Positions 1 through 4,667 of a stretch of 6,458 nt of DNA are shown one piece after another (the first letter of the stretch is position 1; each line of letters starts with the position of its first letter). Made by a program: the position numbers and the translations under genes. The stretch comes from Thiotrichales bacterium. GTDB taxonomy: Bacteria > Pseudomonadota > Gammaproteobacteria > Francisellales > CACEW01. Below the pieces are notes generated by a model that made no database searches, was not told where the DNA came from, and saw nothing but the letters and a program-made list of their open reading frames with translations. The stretch covers positions 1-6,458 of the forward strand of contig JAHFRR010000079.1 of the NCBI GenBank assembly GCA_023266165.1. The letters are read 5' to 3'.

Positions 1-97
1 TTTTCACATACTTTTTTCGATACGCATCCAGGCATTCCTGTTTACGTGCGTACGAATATAGTTTATAAACTCCCTTGTGCAGTCCTTTGATTTGCAT
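1..97 (-). CDS. N-terminal fragment of a probable transposase/integrase-like protein (runs off left edge)
   Basis: The minus strand opens with ATG (complement of 95-97) and stays open for 32 codons to the window edge, so the 3' part of the gene lies outside. The visible protein starts MQIKGLHKGVYKLYSYARKQ and is rich in Lys, Arg and Tyr, as expected of a nucleic-acid-binding N-terminus. From memory it resembles the first residues of integrase-core transposases of bacterial insertion sequences, but no catalytic residues are visible, so the family is an inference. A strong Shine-Dalgarno (AAAGGAG on the minus strand, complement of 104-110) lies about 6 bases from the ATG, which supports real translation. 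The gene diverges from the abiE pair. The structured DNA at 101-316 could be the end or leader of the same mobile element. It could instead be a small conserved hypothetical protein. Confidence 0.6.
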   Translation of the reverse strand, partial: MQIKGLHKGVYKLYSYARKQECLDAYRKKYVK

Positions 98-100
98 ACT

Positions 101-144
101 GGTCTCCTTTTTTGGTTTGTGTTTCAACTACCAATTTGGAGACC
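101..144 (-). promoter_or_regulatory. Inverted repeat that can hide the RBS of the leftmost gene
   Basis: GGTCTCC (101-107) and GGAGACC (138-144) are perfect 7-bp inverted arms. Inside them a further GG/CC pairing (TTGG with CCAA) is separated from the outer stem by an A/T internal loop. In the minus-strand transcript the 3' arm contains GGAG, the Shine-Dalgarno of the gene starting at 97, so folding would occlude the ribosome site. Several insertion sequences limit transposase made from read-through transcripts by such hairpins; applying that here is inference. Confidence 0.45.
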
Positions 145-156
145 TTTTATCTTTTT

Positions 157-180
157 GGCAAGCCCTTCTTGGGCTTTGCC
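157..180. repeat. Hairpin (GGCAAGCCC / GGGCTTTGCC)
   Basis: GGCAAGCCC (157-165) pairs with GGGCTTTGCC (171-180), with one bulged base and a 5-base loop; flanking TTGG and CCAA can extend it slightly. It is not a standard intrinsic terminator: the T run (152-156) precedes the stem on the plus strand and becomes an A run after the stem on the minus strand. It belongs to the palindrome-rich block between the transposase-like fragment and abiE. Confidence 0.6.
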
Positions 181-202
181 CAAACCCATCCCTCGCCGGG
201 AA

Positions 203-232
203 GGCAGAGGTTCAGCATTCGCCGAACCTGCC
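203..232. repeat. Hairpin (GGCAGAGGTTC / GAACCTGCC)
   Basis: GGCAGAGGTTC (203-213) is complementary to GAACCTGCC (224-232) apart from a two-base bulge (AG), leaving a 10-base loop. There is no T tract on either side. It is the second of three strong hairpins lying side by side in this GC-rich stretch. Confidence 0.55.
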
Positions 233-243
233 GTCTAGGATCT

Positions 244-316
244 GACAAATTTAGAGCCCGTCAAGGCACCCCTTCGGGTTCGTTTCACTCAGCCTTGACT
301 GACCCCTAAATTTGTC
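244..316. repeat. Large nested palindrome
   Basis: Perfect 11-bp outer arms, GACAAATTTAG (244-254) and CTAAATTTGTC (306-316), enclose perfect 8-bp inner arms, GTCAAGGC (260-267) and GCCTTGAC (292-299). These enclose a small apical hairpin, ACCC/GGGT (268-271 with 276-279). The nesting suggests a cruciform-forming element or a structured RNA. With the hairpins at 157-180 and 203-232 it forms a compact structured unit. Possible identities are an insertion-sequence end, a dispersed palindromic element or a MITE-like remnant; none can be chosen from one copy. Confidence 0.65.
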
Positions 317-464
317 TCATATCTATCTGGACTTCTACATAAAAAACTTGCGACACATGCTTATTGCCTCATCTTATCACTTTATAAAAAATTACCCATT
401 CAATTTTGCATGAATTTTTAATAAAAATATTTGCAAATAGAAAAAATTTTTGATATCCTAGGGC
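317..464 (+). promoter_or_regulatory. AT-rich leader of the abiE operon with candidate promoter and operator
   Basis: This stretch has no gene and is strongly AT-rich. It must hold the abiE promoter unless transcription enters from the left, but no box pair is convincing. TTGCGA (348-353) with TCTTAT (372-377) matches sigma-70 at 4 of 6 in each box with an 18-base spacer, and TATAAA (383-388) lacks a good -35. A perfect 10-bp palindrome, ATTTGCAAAT (429-438), and an adjacent ATTTTT/AAAAAT inverted pair (414-419, 423-428) lie just upstream of the first gene. They are possible operators for the AbiEi repressor. The sequence before the ATG at 465 (AGGG ending 1 base away) is a poor ribosome site, so leaderless or weak initiation is possible. 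Confidence 0.35.
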
Positions 465-1046
465 ATGGACACAAAAAATCAAAAAAAATTAAAATCTTAT
501 TTAAAAGCAGGCCATGTCTACCGAAGAGGAGATTTGGCTTACTGCTCCAAGGCGATAGATCGCGATCTTATCGCCTTAGTTAACCAGGGGAGTCTAGAAA
601 AAATCGGCCCTGGACTTTATTATAGCCCTGCTCATTCGCGCTTCGGGGTCTTACCTCCTCAAGATGCAGATCTTGTTTCACGCTTTTTAAAAGAAAAAAG
701 GTTCTTACTATACTCGTGGAGCCAGTACAATGCTTTAGGATTAGGGCTTACACAACTTTATAACCGCGTGGTTGTTTACAATAAGAAACGTCATGGCCTG
801 TTTAAGCTAGGCAATAAAGAGTTTGATTTTAAAAATTTTGCGCGTGGCTTCCCAAAGAAATTAACGCCTGAGTTTTTGCTTGTTGACTTACTCAACAACT
901 TATCTCAACTCTCAGAGGATACAGATCAAATCAAATCGAACATCAAGCAACATCTTTTAAAGTTTAATGCCAAAAAAGTAATCAAAAATGCAGAAGAGTA
1001 TGGTAAAGTAGCAACAAGATATTTTTTAAAAGAGATTTACTATTAA
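465..1046 (+). CDS. AbiEi/DUF6088-like antitoxin and transcriptional repressor
   Basis: The 193-residue product fits the antitoxin half of an AbiE (type IV) toxin-antitoxin pair. Residues about 8-55 look like the N-terminal winged-helix DNA-binding domain of AbiEi/DUF6088 proteins: a short basic helix, the segment VYRRGDL, a recognition-helix-like DRDLIALVNQG and a wing ending in GPGLYYSP. This is followed by the SRFG...LPP and SWSQYNALGLGLTQ segments typical of the family (residues 58-96), then a lysine-rich C-terminal region. There is no signal peptide or membrane segment. In studied AbiE systems this protein represses its own operon by binding inverted repeats and counteracts AbiEii without a stable complex. 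The next gene overlaps its stop, as expected of a co-expressed pair. The start has a weak ribosome site but is the only early ATG. The gene is clearly richer in A/T than the core genes to the right, consistent with horizontal transfer. The family call rests on remembered motifs plus the toxin neighbour. Confidence 0.75.
   Translation: MDTKNQKKLKSYLKAGHVYRRGDLAYCSKAIDRDLIALVNQGSLEKIGPGLYYSPAHSRFGVLPPQDADLVSRFLKEKRFLLYSWSQYNALGLGLTQLYNRVVVYNKKRHGLFKLGNKEFDFKNFARGFPKKLTPEFLLVDLLNNLSQLSEDTDQIKSNIKQHLLKFNAKKVIKNAEEYGKVATRYFLKEIYY
1031..1044 (+). promoter_or_regulatory. Ribosome binding site and ATT start region of abiEii
   Basis: AGAGA (1031-1035, within AAAAGAGAT) lies 6 bases before ATT at 1042-1044. 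ATT shares its last base with the antitoxin stop TAA (1044-1046). No ATG, GTG or TTG occurs in this frame between the upstream in-frame stop (TAA, 1027-1029) and TTG 1117. The spacing and overlap are those of a translationally coupled pair, so this site favours ATT as the start. Confidence 0.5.
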
Positions 1047-1989
1047 ACCTACTTTCTTACATCAACTGCCTGATGCCAAAGCACTATTTGAAGTAGTTGC
1101 TAGGGAAAAACACCTCTTGCCAAGTATTGTTGAAAAAGATTATTGGATTATGCACTGTCTGTGGAGTTTACAGCAGCATGGCTTCCAATTCGAGCTCAAA
1201 GGTGGGACATCCCTATCGAAAGGCTTTGGGATCATTGATCGCTTCAGTGAAGACATTGATATTCAAATTCACCCAGCACAACATGAGAATATTAAAACCG
1301 GAAAGAACCAGGACAAGCCTGCTCATATTCAAAGTCGCCAAACGTTCTTTGAGCAAATCATGAGAAGGCTTGCTATACCAGACATGATGTTTAGTCGAGA
1401 TACTGTTTTTGATGACATTGTTAAAATGCGTAGCTTTGGGATTCGAGCAGAATACCCCTCTTTTTTCAACGCCTTACCCAGCTTGAAAGAGGGGCTAGTA
1501 CTGGAGCTTGGATTTGATCAAACCACACCTAATATTGCACGAAATATTAGTTCATGGGCATTTGAAAAAATGAATACTATGGGTGTCCCCATCATTAACA
1601 ATCAAGCCGGGCAAGTGCTTTGTTACTGCCCTGAATATACATTTGTCGAAAAGCTACAGGCTATTTCCACAAAATATCGTCTACAACAGAAAAATCAAAA
1701 AATGCCTGTAAATTTTTTACGGCACTATTACGATGTTTATAAACTGCTACACCATGAGCGAGTCTTAAGTTTTATAGGTACTCATGACTACCTCGAGCAT
1801 AAAATAAAGCGCTTTAGAACGGGAGATGCACTCGATCTTGCAAAAAACCCTGCCTTCAACTTGCCAGATCTGTCAATACGTGCGCTCTATAGCAGAGAAT
1901 TTAAGAAAAAATCAGCGATCTATTTTGGAGTGCAGCCAAGTTTCGAGGAGATTCTCAATTACATTTCATCATTTCTAAAAATCTTATAG
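1042..1989 (+). CDS. AbiEii/AbiGii-family nucleotidyltransferase toxin
   Basis: From ATT at 1042 the protein has 315 residues; from the first conventional start (TTG 1117) it has 290. Numbered from ATT, the polymerase-beta-like nucleotidyltransferase motif GGTSLSKG lies at about 54-61. It is followed by DRFSEDIDI, whose Asp71 and Asp73 are the expected metal ligands. The VEKDYW motif (about 30-35) and FVEKLQAISTKYR (about 201-213), a conserved Lys-containing helix, are also AbiEii hallmarks. Characterised relatives bind nucleotides (GTP for AbiEii) or, for MenT toxins, modify tRNA ends; the substrate here is unknown. All signature motifs are present, so the enzyme looks active. The stretch LHQLPDAKALFEVVAREKHL, encoded upstream of TTG 1117, resembles the usual family N-terminus and argues for the longer form. 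If initiation is inefficient, toxin output would be low relative to antitoxin. Confidence 0.85.
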   Translation: MKPTFLHQLPDAKALFEVVAREKHLLPSIVEKDYWIMHCLWSLQQHGFQFELKGGTSLSKGFGIIDRFSEDIDIQIHPAQHENIKTGKNQDKPAHIQSRQTFFEQIMRRLAIPDMMFSRDTVFDDIVKMRSFGIRAEYPSFFNALPSLKEGLVLELGFDQTTPNIARNISSWAFEKMNTMGVPIINNQAGQVLCYCPEYTFVEKLQAISTKYRLQQKNQKMPVNFLRHYYDVYKLLHHERVLSFIGTHDYLEHKIKRFRTGDALDLAKNPAFNLPDLSIRALYSREFKKKSAIYFGVQPSFEEILNYISSFLKIL

Positions 1990-2047
1990 CCTATACTAGA
2001 ATACTCATACGCAGAAAAAGAGAAACCCATGCCTCCATCAAGCTTCC

Positions 2048-2092
2048 ATTAAATTTTGGCATATTAAATTTTGACACATTAAATTTCGGCCT
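2048..2092. repeat. Three tandem 15-bp repeats upstream of rpoZ
   Basis: ATTAAATTT starts at 2048, 2063 and 2078, giving an exact 15-bp period with consensus ATTAAATTTYGRC plus two variable bases. The third copy is the most diverged (TCGGCC instead of TTGRCA). Each of the first two copies carries a -35-like hexamer (TTGGCA at 2056, TTGACA at 2071). A period of 15 is not a whole number of helical turns, so cooperative same-face binding is not strongly implied. Replication slippage is the simplest origin. Confidence 0.8.
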
Positions 2093-2120
2093 TTGCAATT
2101 TTTTCAAACTCAGGTACAAT
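2071..2120 (+). promoter_or_regulatory. Candidate sigma-70-like promoters for the rpoZ-spoT-rnr operon
   Basis: Two overlapping candidates are visible. The first has a perfect TTGACA (2071-2076), a 17-base spacer and TGCAAT (2094-2099, 4 of 6). The second has TTTGCA (2092-2097, 4 of 6), a 17-base spacer and TACAAT (2115-2120, 5 of 6). The second would start transcription near 2127 and give a leader of about 37 bases. Both lie in the only sizeable gap before rpoZ. The -35 of the first sits within the second 15-bp repeat. Confidence 0.5.
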
Positions 2121-2163
2121 GGCCTTTCGGAAATTAAGATAAAGCGCATAACAGGAGATTTTT

Positions 2164-2403
2164 ATGGCACGTGTTACCGTGGAAGACTGCTTAGATCAGG
2201 TCGACAACCGATTTCAATTGGTATTGGTTGCGGCAAAGCGCGCACGGCAATTGCTGGTATCAGGCGATGAGCCTTTTGTCAGTTGGGATAACGACAAAGC
2301 CACTGTGGTTGCTTTGAGAGAAGTAGCAGGCGGTTATATCAATCGTGATATTCTGTTTGCTAGAATCGAGCAGCCTCCTCGTGCGCTCTATGAAACTGAA
2401 TAG
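2164..2403 (+). CDS. rpoZ: RNA polymerase omega subunit
   Basis: The 79-residue protein begins [20 protein letters not shown] and continues with [10 protein letters not shown] and [18 protein letters not shown], matching E. coli omega nearly motif for motif. Omega assists assembly and stability of RNA polymerase by holding the beta-prime C-terminal region. In gammaproteobacteria its N-terminus, including the MARVTV segment, contributes to ppGpp site 1 on the enzyme. The product is about 12 residues shorter than the 91-residue E. coli protein, lacking most of the Gln/Glu/Ala-rich tail, which varies among species. A strong Shine-Dalgarno AGGAGA (2153-2158) sits 5 bases before the ATG. The gene is followed 13 bases later by spoT, the classic rpoZ-spoT arrangement. 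Confidence 0.97.
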   Translation: MARVTVEDCLDQVDNRFQLVLVAAKRARQLLVSGDEPFVSWDNDKATVVALREVAGGYINRDILFARIEQPPRALYETE

Positions 2404-2416
2404 ACCAGAATAAGTT

Positions 2417-4633
2417 ATGTTTTTGTTTTGGCCGCTGCTCCAAAAAACTCAGGACTATTTAAGCCAAGACCAGATAGGCTTCCTTGCGGAAGCTTTTTTG
2501 TTTTCAGCCGATGCCCATGAAACCCAGACGCGTAGCTCGGGTGAGCCCTATATCAACCATCCCGTTGCAGTGGCATGCCTTTTGGCAGATCTGCATATGG
2601 ATGTGGATGTCCTTGCAGCAACGTTGATGCATGATGTGGTAGAGGACACTTCTGTTTCCTTGATGGATATCGAAGAAATCTTTGGTGCTAAGGTGGCGCA
2701 TCTGGTGGATGGGGTCACGAAACTCAAAAACCTTACGCATCTCAACACCGCTTCTGCCCAGGCTGACAGCTTTCGCAAAATGATTCTCGCCAGTGCAAGC
2801 GATGTGCGGGTGATCCTCATGAAGCTGGCAGATCGGCTTCACAATGTCCAAACCCTGACAGCCTTAAGGCCTGATAAAAGACGGCGTATTGCTAAAGAAA
2901 CCATGGAGATCTACGTCCCCATTGCGAATAGATTGGGCATGCATTCTTTTAAAAATCAATTAGAGGAATTTGCCTTTGAAGGCCTGTACCCCTTACGATA
3001 TCGCGTTTTGAAAAAATCGGTTGAAACCGCGGTGGGCCATCGAAAACGAATTGTCGAAAAAATTTTAGATCTTTTGCGTCAACACTTGATCTCCCAAGGA
3101 ATTGACCCTGAAAACATTCAAGGTCGACAAAAGCGGCTCTATGGGATTTTTCGTAAGATGCGCTATAAAGATTTATCGTTAAGCGAAATCATGGATGTCT
3201 ACGCCTTTCGTGTGATTGCCAAAGACATTCCCGACTGCTACCGAATTTTAGGCCTGGTGCACAGTGTTTTCAAACCTGTACCAGGACGCTTTAAAGATTA
3301 TATCGCCATTCCCAAAGCCAACGGCTATCAGTCTTTGCATACCACCCTCTTTGGCCCACATGGGGTACCTATCGAAATTCAAATCAGAACTCAAGACATG
3401 CATGATGTGGCAGAAAATGGGATCGCAGCGCACTGGCTCTACAAAGACCAGCAAGGCAAAACCCATGACACGGAGATTCGCACACGAGAATGGCTGGAAA
3501 AGCTTTTAGATATGCAAGAGCGCTCTGGCAACTCGATTGAGTTTATGGAGCACATGAAGATTGACTTATTCCCCGATGAAGTCTACGTCTTCACACCCCG
3601 AGGCGATATCATGGAGCTGCCCTTAGGGGCAACCGCACTGGACTTTGCCTACGCCGTGCATACCAATATCGGCAATCAAACCCAAGCCATTAAGGTCAAT
3701 CGCAAAGAAGTGCCTTTCAACCATCTACTCAAAAGCGGAGATCAAGTGGAGGTCATCAGAGATCCCACGCTTCAACCCACGCCCTCTTGGCTGAACTGTG
3801 TGGTGACGGGCAAAGCCAAGTCCGCTATTCGATTTCATCTCAAACTTCAAGAAGATGACAAAAGTGTCGCGCTGGGTAAAAAGCTCTTGCAATACGCTCT
3901 GTCAGAGCTGGGTTTGCAAGAAGAAACTTCTCAAACCCAAGCATTGCTTGCAACACTTCAACTCCCCAGTGAACGCCAGCTGTATTACGCCATCGGCATT
4001 GGAGAGTATACTGGGGCTCAAATTGCTATGAAGTTAAAAGCAATTGCAGAGACCCCTCGTCCTCTTACGCACCCCGCCCCTCCTCTCAAAGAGACTCATC
4101 CAGCCATGGAGCCCCCTTATCTCGCCCCTCATGAACCGACGCAGCAGTCTTTGTTTTCAAACCCTATGGAATCAACCCTCTTGATTAAAAGCAGCCATGG
4201 CAGTGGATTTCATTTCTGTTCGCACTGCTGGCCATTGCCAGGGGATGCTGTGCAGGGTATTTTAGTCAAAGGGCAGGCGCTCGAGGTTCATCTCCCCAGT
4301 TGCACGCATCTACACGCGGTGCTTGCTCGCGAACCCTTGGCACAAATGCTCCCCGTGCGTTTCTCAGAGGTCACAGAAGGGGTATGGCCGTGTGCTATCT
4401 CTTTGATGGCCGTGAATCGCGCGGGCGTTTTAGCTAAGATCGCAACCCTGCTCAGTGATCTGCAAGTCAATATTCAAGACATGTCTTTTGAGGAGATGGA
4501 ACGAACCCATGCCAAGATGCGCCTCGTGTTGGAAGTCCATCACCGCCACCATCTCGCCCAAGTCCTTCGAAGGCTGCGTAAAATCTCGGATATTATGAAA
4601 GTCCAGCTATTACGCCATGACCAGAAGCTATAG
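2417..4633 (+). CDS. spoT: Bifunctional (p)ppGpp synthetase/hydrolase SpoT
   Basis: The 738-residue cytoplasmic enzyme makes and breaks the stringent-response alarmone (p)ppGpp. The start MFLFWPLL mirrors E. coli SpoT (MYLFESL). The HD hydrolase domain (about 25-190) keeps HPVAVA with His48, MHDVVEDT with His72-Asp73, and KLADRLHN with Asp139. The synthetase domain (about 230-345) keeps IMDVYAFRVI, KANGYQSLHT and EIQIRT. It carries RFKD (291-294), the RXKD form of bifunctional Rel/SpoT enzymes rather than EXDD of RelA, so both activities look possible. TGS follows at about 385-447, then a helical region, a zinc-finger-like segment (about 598-635) and an ACT domain (about 655-735). It is some 36 residues longer than E. 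coli SpoT (702), largely through a proline-rich insert at 546-588. The usual CC of the zinc-finger motif is altered to CSHC (601-604). The ribosome site is weak, so coupling to rpoZ translation is likely. Confidence 0.97.
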   Translation: MFLFWPLLQKTQDYLSQDQIGFLAEAFLFSADAHETQTRSSGEPYINHPVAVACLLADLHMDVDVLAATLMHDVVEDTSVSLMDIEEIFGAKVAHLVDGVTKLKNLTHLNTASAQADSFRKMILASASDVRVILMKLADRLHNVQTLTALRPDKRRRIAKETMEIYVPIANRLGMHSFKNQLEEFAFEGLYPLRYRVLKKSVETAVGHRKRIVEKILDLLRQHLISQGIDPENIQGRQKRLYGIFRKMRYKDLSLSEIMDVYAFRVIAKDIPDCYRILGLVHSVFKPVPGRFKDYIAIPKANGYQSLHTTLFGPHGVPIEIQIRTQDMHDVAENGIAAHWLYKDQQGKTHDTEIRTREWLEKLLDMQERSGNSIEFMEHMKIDLFPDEVYVFTPRGDIMELPLGATALDFAYAVHTNIGNQTQAIKVNRKEVPFNHLLKSGDQVEVIRDPTLQPTPSWLNCVVTGKAKSAIRFHLKLQEDDKSVALGKKLLQYALSELGLQEETSQTQALLATLQLPSERQLYYAIGIGEYTGAQIAMKLKAIAETPRPLTHPAPPLKETHPAMEPPYLAPHEPTQQSLFSNPMESTLLIKSSHGSGFHFCSHCWPLPGDAVQGILVKGQALEVHLPSCTHLHAVLAREPLAQMLPVRFSEVTEGVWPCAISLMAVNRAGVLAKIATLLSDLQVNIQDMSFEEMERTHAKMRLVLEVHHRHHLAQVLRRLRKISDIMKVQLLRHDQKL

Positions 4634-4653
4634 ATCAATAATAAATTTAAATT

Positions 4654-4667
4654 AGGAGCCTATTTTG
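4654..4667 (+). promoter_or_regulatory. Ribosome binding site that fixes the TTG start of rnr
   Basis: AGGAG (4654-4658) stands 6 bases before TTG (4665-4667). The conserved RNase R N-terminus follows directly, and the first in-frame ATG (4860s) falls well inside the helix-turn-helix domain. TTG is therefore the start. The 31-base gap after spoT shows no hairpin with a T tract, so read-through is expected. Confidence 0.8.

Noticed and set aside
151..180. Possible intrinsic terminator at the GGCAAGCCC hairpin
   Set aside because: The T run lies before the stem on the plus strand and reads as an A run after the stem on the minus strand, so it fits a terminator in neither direction.
112..309. 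Open frame of 65 codons on the plus strand from a TTG
   Set aside because: It runs straight through the three hairpins, has no Shine-Dalgarno, and its product shows no recognisable composition or motif; the palindromes explain the sequence better.
1097..1363. Alternative-frame open frame inside the abiEii gene
   Set aside because: It overlaps the nucleotidyltransferase motif-bearing frame, which is clearly the real one.
1990..2047. Possible terminator after the toxin gene
   Set aside because: No stable stem followed by a T tract could be found, so read-through towards rpoZ cannot be excluded.
2048..2092. Possible CRISPR-like repeat array
   Set aside because: The three 15-bp units are directly tandem with no spacers and no cas genes nearby.
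2504..3509. Open frames on both strands inside spoT
   Set aside because: They are shadows of the conserved SpoT frame with no family features and no ribosome sites.
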